Origin: JANMQK01 sp031370485
GTDB taxonomy: Bacteria > Acidobacteriota > Polarisedimenticolia > Gp22-AA2
Assembly: GCA_031370485.1 (NCBI GenBank)
Contig: JANMQK010000329.1
Span: 1-15,674, forward strand
DNA length: 15,674 nucleotides
Direction of reading: 5' to 3'
Every line of letters starts with the position of its first letter. The stretch's first letter is position 1. Shown piece by piece: positions 1-6,319 of this stretch. The position numbers and the translations under genes are program-made. Below the pieces are notes generated by a model. It did no database searches, was not told the origin of the DNA, and saw only the letters and a list, made by a program, of their open reading frames with translations.

Positions 1-172
1 GTTCTGGATCCTAGACGCAGCAGTCGGCTACAAGCTGCCCCGGAGGCTGGGCTCGATAGTGCTCGAGGGCCGGAACATCGGCAACCGCGAATTCAAGATG
101 TTCGAGCGCTCACCTGAAGACACATTCATCCCAGCGCGTGCCGTCACCCTCTCGCTCAACTTCACCCTCTAA
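1..172 (+). CDS. Outer-membrane beta-barrel protein, C-terminal fragment
   Basis: Only the last 56 codons are present; the frame enters at base 2 and stops at TAA 170-172. The peptide begins FWILDAAVGYKLPRR, has a GRNIGNREF block, and ends ARAVTLSLNFTL. Alternating hydrophobic strands with a final strand running to the C terminus are typical of TonB-dependent receptors and related barrel proteins, where the last strand carries the assembly signal. The usual terminal Phe is replaced by Leu, with Phe two residues earlier. The downstream adenylate cyclase overlaps its last 35 bases, so the two are probably co-transcribed. The ligand cannot be inferred from this fragment. A TPR-containing barrel protein is an alternative to a TonB-dependent receptor. 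Confidence 0.6.
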   Translation, partial: FWILDAAVGYKLPRRLGSIVLEGRNIGNREFKMFERSPEDTFIPARAVTLSLNFTL

Positions 173-2225
173 GGGGGGCCCGGCCGGGGCGGCGGGGAAA
201 TCCTCCGGACGGCGTGGCCCGACCGACCGGCGCCGGAAGTATCTGGCGGCGCTCCTGATGGGACTGATCCCGGGTGTCGTGGGCATCCTTCTGGACCATT
301 CCCCCTTCTCGGCCATCGAGAACACCGGCCTCGATCTGCTCTTCAGGATGCGTGGCGAGCAGCCTCCTCCGAATGGCGTCGCCGTGGTCGCCATCGACGA
401 CGCCTCCTACGGCGAGATGAAGGTCCCCGTGTTGAGCCCGTGGCCGCGTAAAAACCACGCCCGCCTCATCCGGAGCCTCGAGCAGGAAGGGGCGCGTGCA
501 ATCGCTTTCGACGTCACCTTCAACAGCGAGGGGGATGAACCGGAGGATCGCGACCTGGCGGCCGCGATCGCGGAATCGGGACATGTCGTTCTCGGCTCGG
601 AGATCAACCAGACGGCCGATCCCCACGGCACGGTCGTCCGCGTAGAGGACCCCATCGAGCCCTTCCGGCGGGGTGCCGCCGCCGTGGGGGTCGTAGGGCT
701 GAAGGCGGACGATGACAGCTTCATGCGATGGGCCTGGCCAGGCTTCGAGGAGCCCGGGGGCGGGGTGAAGCCCAGTCTCGCGTTCGCCGCCTACCGGGTC
801 GCCACGGACGACCGGTCGGAGCTTCCCATGGAGCCGCGCTTGATCGACTATTACGGACCCGCGCGGACCGTTCCGACCGTCTCGTTCTACCAGGCGGTCG
901 AACCGCAGACTTTCCTCCCCCCGGGCTTCTTTCGCGATCGGATCGTGTTCGTGGGACTGTCACAGCCCGCCGCCATCGGCCAGGCCCCCAAGGACGCCTT
1001 CCCGACTCCGTTTTTCGCCGTCGACAATCAGCCGACCTACGGTGTCGAGATCCACGCGACCATCGCGGCGAACCTCCTTGAAGGCCGCCGGATCGACATC
1101 CTTCCCGGAGCCCTTGAGGGGCTCCTCGTCCTGATCCTGCCGCTCCTCGCGATGTTCCTGTTCATGTACCTGAGCCCCGTCAAGGGCGCCCTCTGCCTCG
1201 TCCTGTTCGAGGCGGTCCCGTGGGCGGCGGGCCACTTCGCCTTCGCATTCGGACATGTCTGGATCCCGGTGATGATCCCGGCCGTCATCCAGGTCCCCGG
1301 CGCCTACGTGCTGAGCCTCATCTGGTACTACATGACAACCGTGAGGGAGCGCGAGCGGATTCGCAGGGCGTTCTCCTTCTACCTCTCGCCCGACATGATC
1401 GCGCGGATCGTGGCCGATCCCGCCTCGCTCAACCTGGGGGGTGAGGAGATCGTCGGAACGGCGATGTTCACCGACATCAAGGGGTTCACGACGCTGGCGG
1501 AGGGATTGGGGGCGAAGGAGACGGCCCTCCTCCTGAACCAGTACTTCTCCGAGGTCAACCGGCGCATCTTCGACGAGGGGGGAACCCTCATCAAGTTCAT
1601 CGGGGACGCGGTGTTCGCCATCTGGGGGGCGCCACTGCGTCTCGAGGATCACGCGACACCCGCCTGCGCGGCAGCGCTGGCGCTGGCGCGGGCCCAGGAA
1701 GCCAAGGCAGGGTCGGAGACGACCGTGATGCAGAAGCTGGTCACCCGCATCGGGGTGAACACCGGCTTCATGATGGTCGGGAACCTCGGCTCGGAGCAGC
1801 GCTTCGACTATACAGCCATCGGAGACGCCGTGAACATCGCCTCGAGGCTGGAGGGCCTCAACAAATACCTGGACACCCGGGTGATCGCCAGCGGGACGAC
1901 GGTGGTTCTCACCGGGACGAAGTTCGTCACGCGCCGCCTGGGGCTGGCGGGCGTCGCGGGGAGGGCGGACCCGGTCGAGATCTTCGAGATCCTCGGCATG
2001 GAGGGTGAGACGACGACTCCATCGGCCGGGGCCGTCGCGCGGTTCGAGGAGGCGGTGGGGGACTACACGGCCGGACGGCTGGAGAAGGCGGGGGAGGGGT
2101 TCCGAAAGGTCGTGGAGATGTGCGACGGCAAGGACGGGCCGTCCGAGTACTATCTCAAGACGATCGAGCGCTTCGTCAGCACGCCGCCCCCCGCGTGGAC
2201 AGGCATCCTGCCTTTCGAGAAGTGA
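138..2225 (+). CDS. CHASE2-domain class III adenylate cyclase
   Basis: Predicted membrane receptor that makes cAMP from ATP. In order (695 aa): basic N terminus; membrane segment about 35-52; extracytoplasmic CHASE2 sensor about 55-320 (AVVAIDDASY, FDVTFNSEGD and YGVEIHATIAANLL are typical blocks); three membrane segments about 325-400; cyclase domain about 435-610; 85-residue C-terminal tail. Both metal-binding Asp are present (D446 in FTDIKGFT, D490 in KFIGD). So are the purine-binding Lys (K486) and the transition-state Asn/Arg (N566, R570 in VNIASRLE). The second base-specifying residue is Thr (T559 in YTAIGD), the Lys/Thr pair of class IIIb cyclases, favouring adenylate over guanylate cyclase. 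The start is GTG at 138, overlapping the upstream barrel gene and without a clear ribosome site. The only other in-frame ATG or GTG nearby is ATG 258, which falls inside the first membrane segment. Catalytic call firm; the sensed signal is unknown. Confidence 0.92.
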   Translation: MPSPSRSTSPSKGGPAGAAGKSSGRRGPTDRRRKYLAALLMGLIPGVVGILLDHSPFSAIENTGLDLLFRMRGEQPPPNGVAVVAIDDASYGEMKVPVLSPWPRKNHARLIRSLEQEGARAIAFDVTFNSEGDEPEDRDLAAAIAESGHVVLGSEINQTADPHGTVVRVEDPIEPFRRGAAAVGVVGLKADDDSFMRWAWPGFEEPGGGVKPSLAFAAYRVATDDRSELPMEPRLIDYYGPARTVPTVSFYQAVEPQTFLPPGFFRDRIVFVGLSQPAAIGQAPKDAFPTPFFAVDNQPTYGVEIHATIAANLLEGRRIDILPGALEGLLVLILPLLAMFLFMYLSPVKGALCLVLFEAVPWAAGHFAFAFGHVWIPVMIPAVIQVPGAYVLSLIWYYMTTVRERERIRRAFSFYLSPDMIARIVADPASLNLGGEEIVGTAMFTDIKGFTTLAEGLGAKETALLLNQYFSEVNRRIFDEGGTLIKFIGDAVFAIWGAPLRLEDHATPACAAALALARAQEAKAGSETTVMQKLVTRIGVNTGFMMVGNLGSEQRFDYTAIGDAVNIASRLEGLNKYLDTRVIASGTTVVLTGTKFVTRRLGLAGVAGRADPVEIFEILGMEGETTTPSAGAVARFEEAVGDYTAGRLEKAGEGFRKVVEMCDGKDGPSEYYLKTIERFVSTPPPAWTGILPFEK

Positions 2226-2227
2226 CC

Positions 2228-2246
2228 CGCGCCGCCGCGAGGCGCG
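2228..2246. terminator. Possible hairpin between convergent genes
   Basis: CGCGCC (2228-2233) can pair with GGCGCG (2241-2246) over a 7-base loop, just after the cyclase stop and 16 bases from the STAS stop on the other strand. No T-run follows on either strand. In DNA this GC-rich such a short stem may arise by chance. Confidence 0.25.
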
Positions 2247-2261
2247 CGCGCCCCGCTGTAG

Positions 2262-2597
2262 CTAGAAACTGGCAATGGCCGCGGCTTCGTCGTCGAACAC
2301 TCCGAAGATGTCGCTCAGGCGCGTCACGGTAAGAAGCTCGGCGGTCCTGCGCGCCGGTTTCAGGATCCTGATCCCCCCTCCCTTCGCCGCCGCGCGCTTG
2401 TGGCAGGTGATCAATCCCTTCAGCCCCGAGGAGTCCATGAAAGAGATCTCCTCCATGTTGATGACGAAAGAAGTGGTGCCGGCGTCGAGCAGGGACTGGA
2501 CGGCCGTCACGAGCGCCTCGTCCCCGTCGCCGAATACCAGGCGGCCCACGAGATCAATCACCGCGACCGGACCCTTCTGCCGGACCGTGAACCGCAT
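2262..2597 (-). CDS. STAS-domain anti-sigma factor antagonist
   Basis: This 111-residue protein is a single STAS domain of the SpoIIAA/RsbV type. It opens with beta strands (RFTVRQKG, VAVIDLVGRL) and carries the signature FMDSSGLKGLI, with D55, S56 and S57; a Ser at this site is phosphorylated in the family by an RsbW/SpoIIAB-type kinase, which switches partner binding. The length is normal for a stand-alone domain. It is the last gene of the thiE-thiD operon, starting 6 bases after the thiD stop. An AAGGGG ribosome site overlaps the thiD end, about 10 bases before the ATG. No anti-sigma kinase, SpoIIE-type phosphatase or sigma gene is nearby, so its partner is unknown, and the link with thiamin genes may be merely positional. 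Confidence 0.88.
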   Translation of the reverse strand: MRFTVRQKGPVAVIDLVGRLVFGDGDEALVTAVQSLLDAGTTSFVINMEEISFMDSSGLKGLITCHKRAAAKGGGIRILKPARRTAELLTVTRLSDIFGVFDDEAAAIASF

Positions 2598-2603
2598 GGC
2601 GTC

Positions 2604-3395
2604 TCAGCCCCTTCTGAAGGCGTGGAAATGGTCGAGGGGGCCGGCCCCCTTGCCGAGCCCGGGGGCGGCCCGGAGCGCCGCGGTCAGGAACTCCTTGGCG
2701 CGAGTGACGGCGTCGAGGGGCGCGAGACCGTGTGCCAGGTAGGCCGTGATCGCGGCCGAGAAGGTGCACCCCGTGCCGTGCGTGCTGGTCGTGACGATCC
2801 GCTCTCCCTTGAGCTCCTGGAAATCCCGGCCGTCGTAGAACAGGTCCACGGAGTTCGGCCCCTCCGCGTGCCCTCCCTTGATGACGACACAGGCCGGGCC
2901 GAGGCCATGGATCCGGCGGGCGGCTTCCCGCTGCCCTTCCTCGTTGGCCACCGGGTGGCCGGCGAGGACCTCGGCCTCGGGCAGGTTGGGCGTGAGAACG
3001 GCGGCGAGCGGGAGAAGGTGCTTTTTGAGAGCGCCGATCGCGTCCTCGCGCAGCAGCCGCGCGCCGCTCTTGGACAGCATCACAGGGTCCACCACGACGT
3101 TCGAAATCTTGCAGCGCTTGAGAGCCAAAGCTACCGCCTCGACGGTGGCGGCGCTCCAGAGCATCCCCGTTTTCGCCGCGTCGATCCCGATGTCCTGGGC
3201 GACCGCATCGATCTGGGCGGCCACCATGTCCGGGGCGATCTCCTGGACGCGGGTCACGGCGACGGTGTTCTGCGCCGTGACCGCCGTGATGGCGGACATG
3301 CCGAAAACCCCCAGGGCGCCGAAGGTCTTGAGGTCGGCCTGCACGCCGGCGCCGCCCCCCGAATCGGAGCCCGCAATCGTGAGCGCCCGCTTCAC
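2604..3395 (-). CDS. thiD: Hydroxymethylpyrimidine/phosphomethylpyrimidine kinase
   Basis: Cytosolic kinase of thiamin synthesis that phosphorylates HMP and then HMP-P to HMP-PP, the pyrimidine substrate of ThiE. The 263-residue length is normal. The N terminus ALTIAGSDSGGGAGVQADLK is the classic substrate-binding start of ThiD. DPVMLSKSG (103-111) and NLPEAEVL (137-144) are family blocks. THGTGC (205-210) forms the phosphate-binding loop, with C210 matching the catalytic Cys of enteric ThiD. The GTG start overlaps the thiE stop as GTGA (3392-3395), implying translational coupling. Gene order is thiE, thiD, then STAS. The product is assigned with confidence; whether both kinase steps are efficient cannot be seen from sequence. 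Confidence 0.96.
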   Translation of the reverse strand: MKRALTIAGSDSGGGAGVQADLKTFGALGVFGMSAITAVTAQNTVAVTRVQEIAPDMVAAQIDAVAQDIGIDAAKTGMLWSAATVEAVALALKRCKISNVVVDPVMLSKSGARLLREDAIGALKKHLLPLAAVLTPNLPEAEVLAGHPVANEEGQREAARRIHGLGPACVVIKGGHAEGPNSVDLFYDGRDFQELKGERIVTTSTHGTGCTFSAAITAYLAHGLAPLDAVTRAKEFLTAALRAAPGLGKGAGPLDHFHAFRRG

Positions 3396-4054
3396 CGTGC
3401 GCCTCCGGGAGCCGCCGCCCGCGCCAGGGTGATGCGGCGCTTGAGGGCCCGCGCGGCGGCCGCCATATCCTCCGCGTGGGCGACGGCCGACACGACCGCG
3501 GCGCCGGCGGCCCCCGCGCCGATCACCGCCTCCACGTTCTCGACCGTGATCCCCCCGATCGCGATCACCGGGATCGAGATCGAGGCCGCTATGGCCGCGA
3601 ATGCCTCGATGCCCAGCGGCTCGCCCGCGTCCGGCTTGGTGGCGGTCGCGAAAACCGGGCCGACGCCGACGTAGTCGGCTCCGTCCTTCTCGGCCCGCCG
3701 GGCCTCTTCCCGGGTGCCGGCCGACACCCCGAGAATGCGGGGGCGGGGCAGGAGGCGGCGGGCTTCGCGGGCGGGGATATCGCGATTCCCCACGTGCGCG
3801 CCGTCGCTCCCGGCAATCAAGGCCACGTCAACCCGGTCGTTGACGATCAGGACCGCCCCGAATTTCCGCGCCAGCGGCTGGATTTCGGATGTGATGCGAC
3901 ATAAGTTCATGGCGGGGGACGACTTGTCCCGAATCTGGACCGCGTCTGCGCCCCCTTCGAGCGCGGCCCGGGCGATCTCCGCGTGGGAGCGGCCCCGGGA
4001 CGGTTCGAGGTCGGTGACGATGTACAGGTCGTAACGGGGCCATCTCACGAGCAT
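3392..4054 (-). CDS. thiE: Thiamine-phosphate synthase
   Basis: Joins HMP-PP and thiazole phosphate to give thiamin phosphate in the cytosol. The TIM-barrel protein is 220 residues, normal for ThiE. Visible motifs are VQIRDK (39-44), the diphosphate/Mg block with N72 and D73 in VNDR, D92 after GAHVGNR, GVGPVFATATK (130-140, with T137, T139 and K140 matching the diphosphate-contacting residues of Bacillus ThiE), and the phosphate-binding AIGGI near 165-169. The frame stays open to 4282, but I place the start at ATG 4052-4054: it has a GGAGG site four bases upstream and begins directly with the conserved YDLYIVTD strand. First gene of the operon, divergent from the GAF-REC gene with 31 bases between them, too little for a TPP riboswitch. 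Confidence 0.95.
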   Translation of the reverse strand: MLVRWPRYDLYIVTDLEPSRGRSHAEIARAALEGGADAVQIRDKSSPAMNLCRITSEIQPLARKFGAVLIVNDRVDVALIAGSDGAHVGNRDIPAREARRLLPRPRILGVSAGTREEARRAEKDGADYVGVGPVFATATKPDAGEPLGIEAFAAIAASISIPVIAIGGITVENVEAVIGAGAAGAAVVSAVAHAEDMAAAARALKRRITLARAAAPGGAR

Positions 4055-4058
4055 CACG

Positions 4059-4063
4059 CCTCC
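4059..4063 (-). promoter_or_regulatory. Ribosome binding site that sets the thiE start
   Basis: On the minus strand GGAGG stands four bases before the ATG at 4054. It supports the 220-residue ThiE over any longer version, whose extra N-terminal residues have no family resemblance and overlap the divergent gene. Confidence 0.75.
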
Positions 4064-4085
4064 CTGCGAGGGGAATCTTATCACC

Positions 4086-5861
4086 ATGACCGGATTCGAT
4101 CCGATGGAGAACGAGGCCCGGGACGACTCCCGCGAGGAACCCCCCATGGGGGATTCCCCCGGGGAGCGCGCCGACCTCATGCATAACGCCCTCTTCACCC
4201 TGCACGAGATCCAAGCCAACCTTTCCCAGGAAGAGGACGGCGAGACAATCCTGAAATCGGGGACCTCGGCCGCCGTCGACATGACCGAGGCGGACTGCGG
4301 GGCGATCCTGATCGACGCCGCGCCCGGGCATGGCGAATTCAGCTACGGCCGGTGCCATGGGCGCGACCTCGCGCATAACGATATTGAAATCCTGGCCAAG
4401 GCCCTCGACCCCTTTCTGGCCGAGGTCCGCCGGGGGAAGGGGGCGCCGCTTGTCCTGGCCCTCGATCGGAGGACGGGAGAGGCCGCGCCCTCTGCCGAGC
4501 CGCCGGCCGAGCTCCGCACCCACGGCCTGAACGCGGTCCTGATGCTTGACTTGCAGAGCGGGGGGCGGAGTCACGGTGTTCTCCTCCTCGGCCGGTCGGC
4601 GGAAATCCCCTTCGACCCGGAGCGGCAGCTCTTCGCCGAGATCCTCGCCGGACAGATCGCGGTCCAGTACGAGCGCGCCTGCCGCGCCGCCGAGCTCGAG
4701 CGGGCGGAAGAATGGGTGAATGGCCAGGTGACCGCGACGGCCTCGCTCAAGCGCGATCTCGCCTGCCGCGAGCGCGCGGTGCGTGCGATCGCCGAGGTGG
4801 CGCGGGCCTCGGGCGGCCCGCTCGCCGACCCCGAGGCGATCTCCGAACGCCTGCGCAGGGGACTCCTTAGCCTCAGGTACGACGCGGGGGCGATTCACCT
4901 GTTCGATGCAGAGACCCGCACCCTCACGCTCCAGGCGCAGCAGGGGCTCCCGACGGAAGTCCAGGAGAGACTCGGGGTCCTGCGTCCGGACGCGCCCGAG
5001 CTCTGCGAGGCGTTCAATAGTGACACTCCGGTCGTGCTCGAGCCGGCGAGCGAAAAACCGGACGGCCCGACCGGCTGGGCCCGGAAAGGCGGGTTCCGCG
5101 CACTGGTCATCGTGCCGTTCAGCACGGGCGCATCGGTGCGCGGCATTCTCTTCGCCGCCGGCCGTGAGGAGAGGGTGGTCGGCCCGGACGAGACCGCGGC
5201 GCTCGCCGTGATCGGCGGGCTGGTCGCCCTGGCGGCCGAGTACGAGCGCTCCATCGCGCGCTTCGGCGCACCGCTCGATCCCGAGATCCCCGTTCCGGAA
5301 CCAGCCGCCTCGGAACCCGTCGATCCCGAGCCCGCCGTTCCGAGGGCCGCTGTTCCGGACGCCGCGGCGCCCCATCCGTGGGACGAGGCGGTGCAGAACC
5401 TCTCTCCGGCGGCGGAGATCGCGTCAAGGCCCCCGGTGACACACGTCGAACCCTGGCCGGCCGATGCCCGGGGGAAGATGCGCATCCTGGTGGTCGACGA
5501 CGAGCCGGCGCTCCGTGAGATGGCCGGGCAGATTCTGAGGGACTGCGGCCACGAGGTGATCCTGGCGAAGGACGGGGTTGAGGGGCTCGATGTCTATCGC
5601 AGGGAGTGGGGAAAAATCTCCATGGTGGTGCTCGACATGGTGATGCCCCGCATCAGCGGGCTCGAGACCTTCCGGCGTATAGTCGGAATGGATCGGAGGG
5701 CCCGCGTCCTGCTCTGCTCGGGGTACGGCCCGATCGAAAAAGCGAAGCAGGCGATCAAGGAGGGGGCCATGGGCCTCCTGCCGAAGCCCTACGCATTTCA
5801 GGATCTGGTCGCCTGGGTGGAGAGAGCCCGGCATCCGGAGACTTTCATCTCCCCGGACTGA
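4086..5861 (+). CDS. GAF-GAF-receiver domain signalling protein
   Basis: Soluble 591-residue protein with two GAF-like sensor regions (about 35-195 and 240-395), an acidic, Pro/Ala-rich linker (about 400-460) with repeated PEP, VPEP and DPEP units, and a C-terminal CheY-like receiver (465-585). The receiver has all key residues: D471 and D472 in VVDDE, the phospho-acceptor D517 in VLDMVMP, S545 in CSGYG and K567 in PKPYAF. It lacks transmembrane, histidine-kinase, cyclase, GGDEF and DNA-binding regions, so output must be through a partner. The GAF calls rest on fold-like patterns and are weaker than the receiver call. Upstream AGGGG gives a plausible ribosome site for ATG 4086; ATG 4104 and later ones are alternatives. 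It diverges from thiE. The phosphodonor kinase is not in the window. Confidence 0.85.
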   Translation: MTGFDPMENEARDDSREEPPMGDSPGERADLMHNALFTLHEIQANLSQEEDGETILKSGTSAAVDMTEADCGAILIDAAPGHGEFSYGRCHGRDLAHNDIEILAKALDPFLAEVRRGKGAPLVLALDRRTGEAAPSAEPPAELRTHGLNAVLMLDLQSGGRSHGVLLLGRSAEIPFDPERQLFAEILAGQIAVQYERACRAAELERAEEWVNGQVTATASLKRDLACRERAVRAIAEVARASGGPLADPEAISERLRRGLLSLRYDAGAIHLFDAETRTLTLQAQQGLPTEVQERLGVLRPDAPELCEAFNSDTPVVLEPASEKPDGPTGWARKGGFRALVIVPFSTGASVRGILFAAGREERVVGPDETAALAVIGGLVALAAEYERSIARFGAPLDPEIPVPEPAASEPVDPEPAVPRAAVPDAAAPHPWDEAVQNLSPAAEIASRPPVTHVEPWPADARGKMRILVVDDEPALREMAGQILRDCGHEVILAKDGVEGLDVYRREWGKISMVVLDMVMPRISGLETFRRIVGMDRRARVLLCSGYGPIEKAKQAIKEGAMGLLPKPYAFQDLVAWVERARHPETFISPD

Positions 5862-5910
5862 GTCACGCCAAAACGCACGACACCGCTCCCGCGCATCGCC
5901 GGAGGTGCCC

Positions 5911-5919
5911 GGTGCTATA
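5911..5919 (+). promoter_or_regulatory. Extended -10 promoter of the selenoprotein gene
   Basis: TGCTATACT matches an extended -10 element (TGn followed by TATACT at 5914-5919). No convincing -35 lies 17 bases upstream, as is usual for extended -10 promoters. Transcription would begin about 5926, leaving a leader of roughly 24 bases before ATG 5950. It sits in the 88-base gap after the GAF-REC gene. Confidence 0.45.
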
Positions 5920-5949
5920 CTCGCGGCCGGATCTCCTGAGGCGGGTCGC

Positions 5950-6303
5950 ATGACGCGGGCGGAGTTGGGCTTCTACCACAAACTGACCTGAATCTCCTGC
6001 CGCAAAGCAAAAGGTTTTTTGCTCAGGAGAGGTGCCAGGCTCATCGAGCGTGATCTCATCAAGGATCCGCTCGACCTGCGCGAGTTGCGCAGGCTGTTCG
6101 ACGGCCAGGATCCGGGCGCCTTCCTCAACCCGCGTCACGCGCTGTACCGGACGATGGGCATGAAGAAGAACCCGCCCTCCCCGGACGAGATCATCCGCCT
6201 CATGGCGAAGGAACCGGGCCTAATCCGGAGGCCGCTCGTGGTCCGGGAAGGGCGAATGGTCGCGGGATACGACGAGATGGGGCTCGCGCGGCTCCTGCGC
6301 TAG
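5950..6303 (+). CDS. ArsC/Spx-family selenoprotein (UxxC), TGA read as Sec
   Basis: Thioredoxin-fold oxidoreductase of the arsenate reductase-like (ArsC/Spx) family, 117 residues counting selenocysteine. It starts at ATG 5950, with GAGG about 8-9 bases upstream. Reading through TGA 5989-5991 gives FYHKLT-U-ISCRKAKGFLLRRG, so Sec14 stands exactly at the first Cys of the family CxxC motif, with C17 intact as the resolving residue. The rest is full length and undamaged: ERDLIKDPLDLRELRRL, NPRHALYR (58-67 region) and LIRRPLVV (R93, R94), which include the Arg positions used by ArsC proteins. A SECIS-like hairpin follows the TGA. DUF4139 lies 16 bases downstream, likely the same transcript. The substrate is unproven: arsenate or a general thiol/peroxide-linked redox role. 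A pseudogene with one nonsense base is the alternative, less likely because of the hairpin and the position of the TGA. Confidence 0.85.
5989..6030 (+). promoter_or_regulatory. Bacterial SECIS element with Sec UGA codon
   Basis: The TGA (5989-5991) is followed by a two-part stem: TCTCCTG (5993-5999) pairs perfectly with CAGGAGA (6024-6030), and AGCAAAA (6006-6012) with TTTTGCT (6017-6023). The apical loop is GGTT (6013-6016), and a 6-base bulge (6000-6005) sits on the 5' side only. There are 21 bases between the TGA and the first loop G. From memory, bacterial SECIS models want a loop 16-37 bases after UGA with a G in the first two loop positions; both hold. It lies inside the coding sequence, as in other bacteria, and would recruit SelB with Sec-tRNA. 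Confidence 0.8.
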
Positions 6304-6319
6304 CGCGAAGGGAGACACC

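Noticed and set aside
4055..4085. TPP riboswitch upstream of thiE
   Set aside because: Only 31 bases separate the divergent starts and no THI-box-like sequence is visible.
4055..4282. Longer thiE starting at 4282
   Set aside because: The added 76 residues have no family resemblance and lie antisense to the start of the GAF-REC gene; the ribosome site supports 4054.
5993..6023. Intrinsic terminator made of the hairpin and the T-run at 6015-6020
   Set aside because: The T-run is inside the upper stem, not after the hairpin, and coding sequence of the same family continues directly downstream.
6019..6303. A 94-residue gene beginning at TTG 6019
   Set aside because: It begins inside the SECIS stem, lacks the active-site motif of its family, and has no independent ribosome site; it is the tail of the read-through gene at 5950.
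5950..6303. Pseudogene with a nonsense mutation
   Set aside because: Only one stop, exactly at the catalytic Cys, followed by a SECIS-like fold, with no other damage. Kept as the alternative if the genome has no sel genes.
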